This document shows positions 6,820-13,633 of a stretch of DNA of 25,468 bases, in pieces (within the stretch, counting starts at the first letter, position 1; every line of letters starts with the position of its first letter). The translations under genes and the position numbers were made by a program. Location of the stretch: the NCBI GenBank assembly GCA_038321755.1, contig JBBQFJ010000036.1, forward strand, positions 1 through 25,468. The letters are read 5' to 3'. The stretch comes from JALHSW01 sp038321755 (GTDB taxonomy: Bacteria; Actinomycetota; Acidimicrobiia; IMCC26256; PALSA-555). The notes under the pieces are model-generated. The model did no database searches. It saw nothing but the letters and a program-made list of their open reading frames with translations, and was not told where the DNA came from.

Positions 6820-7888
6820 CTGTCGATGCGAGGGCGCGTTCTGCGCAGATGCCACGGTCGTGACGACCCACGGCGCGATCGAGGTCTCCACTCGGTTGGG
6901 TGCGCGGGGTCAACAGTGGGATCGGTTGGTCGACGCGGGCGAGGCACCGTCGATCTTCGAGCGGTCGTGGTGGCTCGACGCCACCGCCGGCCCCGACGCC
7001 CAGTTCGTGCTCGCGTACGAGGTGGGTCGGCTGGTCGGTGGGCTCGCCCTCGAGTGTGAGCGGGTCCATGGCGTCGACCGGTACCGGCTCGTCGGCGCGG
7101 GGATCCCGCATGGTCTCGATGCGGTGGTGGAGCCGGTGCTGGCAATGGAAGTCGAGGCTCGGCTGCGCGGCTGGTTCGGTCGCCCGGGAAGCCGAGTCGT
7201 CTGGCTGGAGGGGTTGCGCGCCGACAGCCGGGTGGCCCGGGTCGCTCCACCGGACGCGCGGTTCGGGCAGCTCCAGCGAGCGCCGTTCATCCGCCTGCCG
7301 CCCACGTTCGAGGAGTACGTCGCCGCACGACCGCGGAAGCTGCGACAAGAGCTCCGGCGCGTGATCCGTCGACTCGACGAGCAAGGTCTGCGCTACCGGC
7401 TCGTCGATCCCGCGGATGCAGAACGGGCGCTCGGGACGCTCGAGACGCTCCATCGAATGCGGTGGGCCGAGGGTTCCCCTTTCCTCGAGTCGTTCGATCG
7501 ATTCGAGCGAGCGGTCGCCGCCGGGGCTCCGTCCGGGTGGGTGCGGTTCCACGAGGTGGTGGCAGATGAGGAGGTCGTCGCGTCGCTGGTGACGATCGAG
7601 CACAAGTTGACGTGCGCGTTCTACCAGACCGGTCGGATCCCCGCGCCGGAGTGGAACAACGTCGGTACCTATCTCAAGGCGCGCGCTCTCGAACGGGCGT
7701 GCCGGGACGGATTCGAGATCGTCGACCTCTGCTACGGCGAGGGAGCGGGGAAGCTCGCGTGGTCAGACGATGCGCTCGACGTCGTGTCGCTCACCTGGGA
7801 GCACGGTGTACGAGCCCGCGGGCTCGGTGTCGCGCAGCGACTCCTGGGACCCCCGCTGCGAAGCGCTCGACGGCTGGTGGGTCGCTGA
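6794..7888 (+). CDS. FemAB/CelD-like GNAT N-acyltransferase
   Basis: The protein (364 residues from ATG 6794) shows the bipartite GNAT arrangement of the CelD/BcsL (Acetyltransf_6) group. An N-domain with QWDRLVDAGEAPSIFERSWW (41-60) is followed by a basic helix RKLRQELRRVIRRL (181-194). The catalytic domain contains EVVASLVTIEH (260-270), FYQTGRIPAPEWNNVGTYL (276-294) and LCYGEGAGKLAW (312-323). Relatives acylate sugars or transfer amino acids to envelope glycans using acyl-CoA or aminoacyl-tRNA. ATG 6794 has a close GAGGG. GTG 6860 is a good alternative because recognisable sequence begins there, and it overlaps the stop of a micro-ORF. Context suggests it modifies the surface glycan. Confidence 0.8.
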   Translation: MREGFTPHDCRCEGAFCADATVVTTHGAIEVSTRLGARGQQWDRLVDAGEAPSIFERSWWLDATAGPDAQFVLAYEVGRLVGGLALECERVHGVDRYRLVGAGIPHGLDAVVEPVLAMEVEARLRGWFGRPGSRVVWLEGLRADSRVARVAPPDARFGQLQRAPFIRLPPTFEEYVAARPRKLRQELRRVIRRLDEQGLRYRLVDPADAERALGTLETLHRMRWAEGSPFLESFDRFERAVAAGAPSGWVRFHEVVADEEVVASLVTIEHKLTCAFYQTGRIPAPEWNNVGTYLKARALERACRDGFEIVDLCYGEGAGKLAWSDDALDVVSLTWEHGVRARGLGVAQRLLGPPLRSARRLVGR

Positions 7889-7892
7889 GCCC

Positions 7893-7918
7893 GGCGTCGC
7901 CGCGCGCGCGACGACGCC
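7893..7918. terminator. Possible hairpin between convergent genes
   Basis: GGCGTCG (7893-7899) can pair with CGACGCC (7912-7918) around a 12-base loop. It lies in the 51-base gap between the acyltransferase and the convergent cupin-like gene, where a two-way terminator is expected. There is no T-run, so support is weak. Confidence 0.3.
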
Positions 7919-7939
7919 CGCGTCGTGTGCGACTGGCAG

Positions 7940-8887
7940 CTACGCGAACGACGCCGGGCGCGGCGCGTCCAGAGGTTCGAGTCGATGCGTCGTCGGATCG
8001 AGGACGAACTCGGCGTCGATGGATCCGGGCACGCGCGGCCGATCGAGACGAAGTCGTCGGGCCAAGTGATACGCCGCGATCTTCGTCGACGCTGACAATC
8101 CGCGCTCGACGGTCGATCCCACGGGCAGGCGGAGACGACGCCCGAGGAATCGGTTGGCGCAGTACAGCTGGCTCCGGCGCCGGCTGCGTTTGGTGGCGAA
8201 CTCGGTGTTGAGCGACACGTTGAGGCCCTCGACGCCGACGACGCGGTGCGGGCTGTTCAGAGGCCAACCGATCGCGTCTCCCGGACCGAGGTCTTCGACC
8301 CGCGCCGCGGTGTCGAAGTCGGGCTCGTAGGGCACGTACTCGCGGAGCACGCCGGCGAAGAGGTCTTCGCGGGTCCGACGAGCGACGAACTCGTCATTTG
8401 CGGCCGGGTAGACGTAGACGCGCTTGCGGCCCCGTACCTGCCACAGGATGTTCGGACCCGGATCGAGGTGGTACGGAACTGTTGCGCCGGGCGACGAGAG
8501 CAGGAGGGTCGATGAGCCCGAACCGGGTACGAAGTCGGTCAGGACGGTGCCGACCTCGGCAAACAAGTGGTCCTGGAGGTCACGCAGTGATTCGTGGTGC
8601 AGGTCCACCCGGAGGACGTTGAGCCACAGCGACTGCTCCCTGACCGCCGCGAGAAGCGTGGCTCCGTCGACACCCTCCAGGAGCACCGCGGGCCACGCAG
8701 AGGCGCCCGGCGCTCCCGGCGCGTAGGCCTGGAGTGCACTTCGGGGGTGACGGTCGAGGAGCTCGATCAGTCCTTCGTCGTTGAAGAGCGGCAGCGTCGC
8801 GAGGTGGTGACGGGTGCGAACGACCTCGGTCGTGAGTGCCGCACCGAGTCCGGGCGACCACTCCCCGAGCGTCGTGGCCGATCCCAT
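7940..8887 (-). CDS. Cupin-like/JmjC-type Fe(II)-dependent oxygenase-like protein
   Basis: The 315-residue protein has a central double-stranded beta-helix signature. VPYHLDPGPNILWQVRGRK (137-155) supplies an HxD pair (H140, D142), and NSPHRVVG (211-218) supplies the distal H214, together the usual facial triad for iron. RGRKRVYVYP (152-161) is the family's typical following strand. Relatives (Cupin_8/JmjC) hydroxylate proteins or small molecules with 2-oxoglutarate; some cluster with polysaccharide genes. The N-terminal ~110 residues and basic C-terminus are less conserved and may recognise the substrate. ATG 8887 follows a TAGGCT box by 6 bases, suggesting a leaderless mRNA. The target is unknown. 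The triad is visible; oxygenase activity is inferred from the family. Confidence 0.75.
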   Translation of the reverse strand: MGSATTLGEWSPGLGAALTTEVVRTRHHLATLPLFNDEGLIELLDRHPRSALQAYAPGAPGASAWPAVLLEGVDGATLLAAVREQSLWLNVLRVDLHHESLRDLQDHLFAEVGTVLTDFVPGSGSSTLLLSSPGATVPYHLDPGPNILWQVRGRKRVYVYPAANDEFVARRTREDLFAGVLREYVPYEPDFDTAARVEDLGPGDAIGWPLNSPHRVVGVEGLNVSLNTEFATKRSRRRSQLYCANRFLGRRLRLPVGSTVERGLSASTKIAAYHLARRLRLDRPRVPGSIDAEFVLDPTTHRLEPLDAPRPASFA

Positions 8888-8893
8888 GGACCG

Positions 8894-8899
8894 AGCCTA
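8894..8899 (-). promoter_or_regulatory. Leaderless-type -10 box for the cupin-like gene
   Basis: TAGGCT on the minus strand is separated by exactly 6 bases (8893-8888) from the ATG at 8887. That puts the expected transcription start on the start codon itself. Confidence 0.5.
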
Positions 8900-8930
8900 C
8901 GCGAGCAGCGTCCCTCTGGGAGTTGCCTCC

Positions 8931-8936
8931 TAGACT
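8931..8936 (+). promoter_or_regulatory. Candidate -10 box for glyA
   Basis: TAGACT lies 79 bases before the glyA ATG and would give a leader of about 70 bases. No convincing -35 was seen. It is divergent from the cupin-like gene's box 31 bases away. Confidence 0.3.
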
Positions 8937-8949
8937 CGCAGGGAGTGCA

Positions 8950-8970
8950 CACCCGAGCGCGGTCCGGGTG
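8950..8970 (+). other. Small hairpin in the glyA leader
   Basis: CACCCG (8950-8955) pairs perfectly with CGGGTG (8965-8970) around a 9-base loop, inside the presumed glyA 5' leader. It does not match a glycine, THF, ZTP or SAM riboswitch pattern that I recognise. Confidence 0.3.
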
Positions 8971-9015
8971 GCGCGGCACGGATCTCAGAAGGTCCGGAAA
9001 GGGGTAGGCGGTGTG

Positions 9016-10269
9016 ATGACGAGCCGCAAGACGGCACTCGAGGCCGCCGACCCCACGATCGCGGACATCGTCCGCCGTGAGGTCGAGCGCCAGAACACCA
9101 CGATCCAGCTCATCGCCTCCGAGAACTTCACCTCACCGGCCGTGATGGCGGCCCAGGGCACCGTCCTCACCAACAAGTACTCCGAGGGCTATCCGGCCAA
9201 GCGCTACTACGGCGGGAACCTGGTGGTCGACGAGGCGGAGGAGCTGGCCCGGACGCGTGCGTGCGCGCTCTTCGGCGCCGAGCACGCGAACGTCCAGCCC
9301 CACTCAGGAGCGAACGCCAACATGGCCGCGTACTTCGCGGTCCTCGAGCCGGGCGACACGGTGATGGGGATGCCGCTCGACCAGGGTGGTCACCTCACGC
9401 ACGGCACGAAGGTGAACTTCAGCGGGAAGCTGTACGACTTCGTCGGGTACGGCCTCGACGACGACGAGCTCCTCGACTACGAGGGCATGGCCCGGATCGC
9501 GCACGACTGTCAGCCGAAGCTCATCGTGGCCGGTGCGACGGCGTATCCGCGCACGATCGACTTCGCGGCGTTCCGCGCCGTGGCGGACGAGGTCGGCGCG
9601 ATCCTGATGGTCGACGCTGCGCACATCGCCGGACTGATCGCCGGTGGCGCGCACCCGAGCCCGGTGCCGCACGCCGACATCGTGACCTTCACGACGCACA
9701 AGACGCTCCGCGGACCGCGCGCCGGCACGATCCTCTGCCGCGAGCAGTACGCCGCAGCGGTCGACAAGGCGGTGTTCCCCGGATTGCAGGGCGGTCCGCT
9801 CATGCACGTCATCGCTGCGAAGGCGGTGGCGTTCCTCGAGGCGTCCCAGCCTGCGTTCCGCGAGTACGCGGGTCAGATCGTCAGCAATGCGCGGGCGCTC
9901 GCCGACGCGCTGACCGCTGAGGGGTTCCGCATCGTCTCGGGTGGCACGGACAACCACCTGATGCTCGTCGACCTCCGGCCGTTCGGAGTGACGGGCAAGG
10001 TCGCGCAAGAAGCGCTCGACGCAGCCGGGATCACCTGCAACAAGAACGCGATCCCGAACGACCCGGAGAAGCCCTTCGTCACGAGCGGCCTGCGGCTGGG
10101 CACAGCATCGGTCACCACCGCGGGGATGGGCGAGCCCGAGATGGTCGAGATCGCGTCGCTCATCGCGACCGTGCTCCGAGCGGTCGACGATCCCACCGTG
10201 GCGGCGGAGACGCTCGACGCCGCGAACCGCCTCTGCTCGAAGTTCACGCCGTACCCAGATCTCGCGTGA
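9016..10269 (+). CDS. glyA: Serine hydroxymethyltransferase
   Basis: This is a complete 417-residue cytoplasmic PLP enzyme that converts serine and tetrahydrofolate to glycine and 5,10-methylene-tetrahydrofolate, the main source of one-carbon units. Family motifs are QNTTIQLIASENFTSPAVM (26-44), YSEGYPAKRYYGGN (55-68), PHSGANANMAAY (95-106), LDQGGHLTHG (121-130) and MVDAAHIAGLIAGG (198-211). TFTTHKTLRGPR (224-235) contains the PLP lysine K229. The start is ATG 9016, preceded by a purine-rich GGAAAGGGG around 8996-9004; a GTG lies one codon upstream. It is followed after 20 bases by the WecA-type gene in the same direction and may be co-transcribed with it. Confidence 0.97.
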   Translation: MTSRKTALEAADPTIADIVRREVERQNTTIQLIASENFTSPAVMAAQGTVLTNKYSEGYPAKRYYGGNLVVDEAEELARTRACALFGAEHANVQPHSGANANMAAYFAVLEPGDTVMGMPLDQGGHLTHGTKVNFSGKLYDFVGYGLDDDELLDYEGMARIAHDCQPKLIVAGATAYPRTIDFAAFRAVADEVGAILMVDAAHIAGLIAGGAHPSPVPHADIVTFTTHKTLRGPRAGTILCREQYAAAVDKAVFPGLQGGPLMHVIAAKAVAFLEASQPAFREYAGQIVSNARALADALTAEGFRIVSGGTDNHLMLVDLRPFGVTGKVAQEALDAAGITCNKNAIPNDPEKPFVTSGLRLGTASVTTAGMGEPEMVEIASLIATVLRAVDDPTVAAETLDAANRLCSKFTPYPDLA

Positions 10270-10289
10270 ACCTGGCGGTGCGAACGTAG

Positions 10290-11558
10290 GTGGGTGGCTA
10301 CCTCATCGTTGGCGCGGTCGGCGCGATCGTCACCTTCCTGACGACCTTCCTGGTCCGACGACTGGCACCGCGCATCGGGGCGGTAGCGATGCCGGGCCCA
10401 CGCTCGGTGCACACCTATCCCACACCATCGCTCGGCGGCGCGGCGATGTTCCTGGGGTTCTGCGCGGCGTTGGCGACCGCGTCGCAGATGAGCCAGTTCC
10501 GTGACATGTTCGACTCTTCCTCAGAACCGGTGGGCCTGCTGCTCTCGGCCGGCGTGATGTTCCTCGTCGGAGCGGTCGACGATCTTCGTCCGGTGTCACC
10601 TCCGGCGAAGGTCGCCGGCCAGGTCCTCTCGGGCGGGCTGCTCTCGCTGTTCGGCGTGACCATGTTCTACTTCCGCGTCCCGTTCGCGAGCTACGACTAC
10701 ATCGTCCTCTCGCCGGACCTCGCCGCGTTCGTCACCGTCGTCACGGTGGTGATCCTCGCGAACGCGATGAACCTCATCGACGGGCTAGACGGCCTCGCCA
10801 CGGGGATCGTCATCATCGCGGGCACCGCGATGTTCCTCTACTCCGATCGGCTGCTGAAGGCCGGACTGCTCGACGGCTCGAACATCGCCCCCCTCGTCGC
10901 GGTGATCGCCGTCTCGATCTGCGTGGGCTTCCTGCCGCACAACTTCAGCCCGGCGCGCATCTTCATGGGCGACGCGGGTTCGATGTTCCTCGGCCTGTTG
11001 CTCGCGGTCACGACCATCGAGATGGGCGGACGCACGGCCGATCAGTTCAGCGGGCAGACCTACTTCTTCTTCGCGCCCCTGCTCATCCCGGTCGTGATCC
11101 TTGCGGTGCCGCTGCTCGACACGGGCTTCTCCTTCATGCGTCGGCTCGTCGGGCGGAAGTCGTTCCACGTTGCCGACCGCGAGCACCTCCACCACCGGCT
11201 CATGCGCCTGGGTCACGGGCCACGACGCTCGGTCGCGATCCTCTGGCTGTGGACGGCGCTGGCATCGGCTGCGGCCTTGATCCCGACCTACACGAACCGC
11301 GGCAACGCACTGGTCCCCCTTGCCCTCGCGGCGCTCGCGCTCCTCCTCTTCACGTACTTCCACCCGGGTCGGGGTGACGGCGACGGGTTGCCCGACGACG
11401 CCGCGGCCCCGGGGCCCGCCGCCGGCGACCAGGGAACCGGCGACCAGGGAACCGGCGACCAGGGAACCGGCGACCAGGGAACCGGCGACCAGGGAACCGG
11501 CGGCCCGGCCGTCGTCCAGCTCGAGGACCGCCGACGCCTCCGCGACAGTGCGAGCTGA
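10290..11558 (+). CDS. wecA: Polyprenyl-phosphate HexNAc-1-phosphate transferase (WecA/TagO type)
   Basis: This is a 422-residue polytopic membrane protein of the MraY/WecA superfamily. It would transfer GlcNAc-1-phosphate (or a related sugar phosphate) from UDP-sugar to polyprenyl phosphate, the first step of surface glycan or arabinogalactan-linker assembly. Motifs include RSVHTYPTPSLGG (38-50), AVDDLRPVSPPAKVAGQ (95-111) with the metal-binding DD, NAMNLIDGLDGLATG (158-172), RIFMGDAGS (223-231) and the cytoplasmic histidine motif REHLHHRLMRLG. The start is GTG 10290. In mycobacteria the equivalent gene (rfe/wecA) also precedes the atp operon, which supports the assignment over MraY. The C-terminal tail is hydrophilic and contains five identical GDQGT repeats (379-403), absent from typical family members. 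Confidence 0.92.
   Translation: MGGYLIVGAVGAIVTFLTTFLVRRLAPRIGAVAMPGPRSVHTYPTPSLGGAAMFLGFCAALATASQMSQFRDMFDSSSEPVGLLLSAGVMFLVGAVDDLRPVSPPAKVAGQVLSGGLLSLFGVTMFYFRVPFASYDYIVLSPDLAAFVTVVTVVILANAMNLIDGLDGLATGIVIIAGTAMFLYSDRLLKAGLLDGSNIAPLVAVIAVSICVGFLPHNFSPARIFMGDAGSMFLGLLLAVTTIEMGGRTADQFSGQTYFFFAPLLIPVVILAVPLLDTGFSFMRRLVGRKSFHVADREHLHHRLMRLGHGPRRSVAILWLWTALASAAALIPTYTNRGNALVPLALAALALLLFTYFHPGRGDGDGLPDDAAAPGPAAGDQGTGDQGTGDQGTGDQGTGDQGTGGPAVVQLEDRRRLRDSAS
11424..11498 (+). repeat. Coding minisatellite, 5 exact copies of a 15-bp unit
   Basis: The 15-mer GGCGACCAGGGAACC is repeated five times without a mismatch (11424, 11439, 11454, 11469 and 11484 are the unit starts). Each unit is five codons and encodes GDQGT in the C-terminal tail of the WecA-type protein. 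Because the unit is a multiple of three, copy-number changes keep the frame. Confidence 0.97.
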
Positions 11559-11606
11559 GACGGCCAGGCTCGGAAACGACTAGACCTCCTTCCTGAGGAC
11601 TACAAA

Positions 11607-11636
11607 TTGACCGGCCCGACGGGGGCCGGGTACTTT
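11607..11636 (+). promoter_or_regulatory. Promoter of the ATP synthase operon, with palindromic spacer
   Basis: TTGACC (11607-11612), an 18-base spacer and TACTTT (11631-11636) form the best -35/-10 pair in the window. Transcription would start near 11643, about 67 bases before the GTG of the first gene. Within the spacer, CCGGCCC (11611-11617) and GGGCCGG (11623-11629) form an inverted repeat with a 5-base loop; its first two bases overlap the -35 box. The repeat could be an operator or the stem of a terminator for the upstream gene, though no T-run follows. Confidence 0.5.
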
Positions 11637-11709
11637 GAGAAAACATTCACAAGCGCACCCGGCGACCCGGGCGCGCTCCCGAAACGGGCAACAACGGGAA
11701 AGACGATTC

Positions 11710-11985
11710 GTGAAGTCGCTCCGGTGGCAAGGGGCTCCGCCCCCCGAGAATGACGCGCTCAGCCACGCCGTGGCCATGGTGCTGTTCCTGGTCCTGGCGG
11801 GTCTCCTGGGTGCCTGGCTCGACAGCCTCGCCGGCACCGGCCCCATCCTCTTGCTCCTCTTCGGCGCCATCGGTGCGGTCGGCGCGTTCGCGTCGGCCTA
11901 CTACCGCTACGAGGCCCGCATGGCCGGCCACAACGCCGACAAGCCGTGGACCCGCCGGGCTGCTCGTCAGGCGTCGAGCTCATGA
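11710..11985 (+). CDS. atpZ: AtpZ/AtpI-like small membrane protein of ATP synthase
   Basis: From GTG 11710 (GGGAAAGA about 8 bases upstream) the frame encodes 91 residues: a short basic N-terminus, then two hydrophobic helices (about 20-40 and 45-65) joined by a short turn containing AGTGP, and a basic tail. Two helices with a GTGP-type turn fit the AtpZ (ATPase_gene1) group, often the first gene of atp operons and implicated with AtpI in c-ring assembly or Mg2+/Ca2+ supply. The frame is open to a TTG at 11635, but that lies inside the promoter. Its stop overlaps the next start by 4 bases (ATGA). Confidence 0.75.
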   Translation: MKSLRWQGAPPPENDALSHAVAMVLFLVLAGLLGAWLDSLAGTGPILLLLFGAIGAVGAFASAYYRYEARMAGHNADKPWTRRAARQASSS

Positions 11986-12515
11986 GCGAACCGCTCGCTC
12001 CCGAGTCCCTGACTCCCGGCGACGGGACGCCCGGGGAGCGCACGTCCGACCAGGCTGCGTCCGGCGCGAGCGCGCCCGGCGCGCCGTCGATCGACCAGAT
12101 CGAGACCCGCATCGCGCACGACCTCGCCCGTCACGCCCTGTACGTCGCGCCGATCGCGATCCTCGCAGTCGGCCTCTGGCGCGGCGTCCCCTCCGGCGCG
12201 GCCGTGGCGCTCGCCTTCGTCCTGGTCGTCGCCAACTTCGTCGGCGCCGCCTGGATCCTGGGCTGGGTCGCACGCACCTCGCCCGACTTGCTGATGGGCG
12301 CAGCCATGATGAGCTTCCTCATCCGGCTCGTGCTGCTCTCGGTCATCGGCTTCGGCATCAAGGAGCTCGACATCGTCGACTGGCAGGTCTTCTGCATCAC
12401 GCTGGTCGCCTCGTACCTCGGCCTGCTGGTCTGGGAGATGCGATCGATCAGCCTCTCCCTGGCCTCGCCTGGCCTCAAGCCCAAGCCCCATGAGCACTCA
12501 GGAGTCAACGGGTGA
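11982..12515 (+). CDS. atpI: AtpI-like ATP synthase assembly membrane protein
   Basis: The 177-residue protein begins MSEPLAPESLTPGDG, a Pro/Ala/Ser-rich cytoplasmic stretch of about 50 residues. Four hydrophobic segments follow (roughly 52-66, 69-91, 101-123 and 130-147), then a short polar tail. This matches the four-helix ATP synthase I family found between wecA and atpB in actinobacteria. AtpI proteins help assemble the c-ring. The ATG overlaps the atpZ stop (ATGA) and its own TGA overlaps the GTG of atpB (GTGA), so translation of all three is probably coupled. Identity rests on position and topology more than on motifs. Confidence 0.75.
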   Translation: MSEPLAPESLTPGDGTPGERTSDQAASGASAPGAPSIDQIETRIAHDLARHALYVAPIAILAVGLWRGVPSGAAVALAFVLVVANFVGAAWILGWVARTSPDLLMGAAMMSFLIRLVLLSVIGFGIKELDIVDWQVFCITLVASYLGLLVWEMRSISLSLASPGLKPKPHEHSGVNG

Positions 12516-13294
12516 ACGTCTTCGTCGGCGAGCTCCTGCCGAACATCAACGAGCTCTTCGAGTGGAAGGGCATCTTCAGCCAGAACACGGTGCTCGAGTT
12601 CAACAAGACCGCGCTCATGGCGTGCGTCTCGACCGTGATCTGCATCCTCTTGTTCTGGATCGGGGGGCGGCGCCAAGCGCTCGTCCCGGTCGGCATCCAG
12701 AACGTGGCCGAGGCCGGCTACGAGATGATCGAGGAGAACATCAGCATCGCGGCGATGGGCGAGGACGGTCGCAACTGGACGCCGTTCTTCGCCACGATGT
12801 TCTTCTGGATCTTCTTCATCAACATCTGGTCCGTGATCCCGGGGATCCAGTTCCCGGCGACGTCGCGCCTCGCGATCCCACTCTTCCTTGCCCTCGTCAG
12901 CTGGGCCACGTTCATCGTGACCGGCTTCGTCAAACAGGGCCCGAAGTACTTCTTCGCCAACATCAACCCGCCGGGCGTGCCGTTCGCGCTGAAGTTCCTG
13001 GTGGTGCCCATCGAGTTCTTCTCGAAGTACCTCGTCCGGCCGTTCTCACTCGCTGTCCGACTCTTTGCGAACATGACCGCGGGCCACGTGCTGCTCGCGA
13101 TCTTCGCGATCATGACCAACGAGCTGTTGATCGTGCACAACAGCGGCCTCTACCAGGTCATCTTCTCGCCGCTGCCGTTCGCCGGCCTCGTCGCCTTCAC
13201 TGGGTTCGAGGTGCTGGTCGGGGTGCTGCAGGCCTACATCTTCACCATTCTCACCGCGGTGTACATCAACGAGTCCGTCCACCCCGAGCACTGA
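12512..13294 (+). CDS. atpB: F1Fo ATP synthase subunit a
   Basis: This is a 260-residue integral membrane subunit forming the proton half-channels against the c-ring. PFSLAVRLFANMTAGH (177-192) carries the essential arginine R183 of the fourth major helix. The C-terminal helix region FEVLVGVLQAYIFTILTAVY has the conserved Gln and Tyr positions. PFFATMFFWIFFINIWSVIPG (about 91-111) is the first channel helix. The GTG at 12512 overlaps the preceding stop by 4 bases. Length and motifs are normal for the family. Confidence 0.97.
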   Translation: MNVFVGELLPNINELFEWKGIFSQNTVLEFNKTALMACVSTVICILLFWIGGRRQALVPVGIQNVAEAGYEMIEENISIAAMGEDGRNWTPFFATMFFWIFFINIWSVIPGIQFPATSRLAIPLFLALVSWATFIVTGFVKQGPKYFFANINPPGVPFALKFLVVPIEFFSKYLVRPFSLAVRLFANMTAGHVLLAIFAIMTNELLIVHNSGLYQVIFSPLPFAGLVAFTGFEVLVGVLQAYIFTILTAVYINESVHPEH

Positions 13295-13324
13295 TCGATC
13301 GTCCGAGACACAAGGAGCATTCGC

Positions 13325-13570
13325 GTGCTGCGTTCCCTGATCCACTTCGCCGTCACTGATTCCGGCGAGCTCAAGAACGGTCTGAAGGCCGTCGGTTACG
13401 GCCTCGCGGCCATCGGCCCCGGCATCGGCATCGGCTACCTCGTCGGGCAGTCCGTCCAGGCGATGGCGCGCCAGCCCGAGATGGCCGGAAACGTCCGTAC
13501 GACGATGTTCCTCGGCATCGCGTTCGCCGAGGCGCTCGCGCTCATCGGGTTCGTTCTCTACTTCATCTGA
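13325..13570 (+). CDS. atpE: F1Fo ATP synthase subunit c
   Basis: This 81-residue hairpin protein assembles into the rotor ring. The first helix contains GPGIGIGYLVGQ (31-42), the polar loop is ARQPEM (48-53), and the second helix GIAFAEALALIGFVLYF has the ion-binding E69. Ala follows the Glu where Na+-type rings have Ser or Thr, so it is a proton ring. The GTG start has a strong AAGGAG at 13312-13317, spaced 7 bases. The strong site fits the need for about ten copies per complex. Confidence 0.97.
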   Translation: MLRSLIHFAVTDSGELKNGLKAVGYGLAAIGPGIGIGYLVGQSVQAMARQPEMAGNVRTTMFLGIAFAEALALIGFVLYFI

Positions 13571-13633
13571 TCCACCTGCCGAACAGCAGATTCCGTTCAT
13601 GACAGGCCGTCCATGACAGGGAGGAAGCGCGTC

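Noticed and set aside
8931..9015. Riboswitch in the glyA leader
   Set aside because: Only a 6-bp hairpin is visible. The conserved cores of glycine, tetrahydrofolate, ZTP and SAM riboswitches are not recognisable.
11424..11498. CRISPR-like repeat array
   Set aside because: Units are 15 bp with no spacers and stay in the WecA reading frame, so this is a coding tandem repeat.
13613..13633. Upstream ATG for atpF, giving seven extra residues
   Set aside because: The ribosome binding site AGGGAGGA lies between the two ATGs and is correctly spaced only for ATG 13634.
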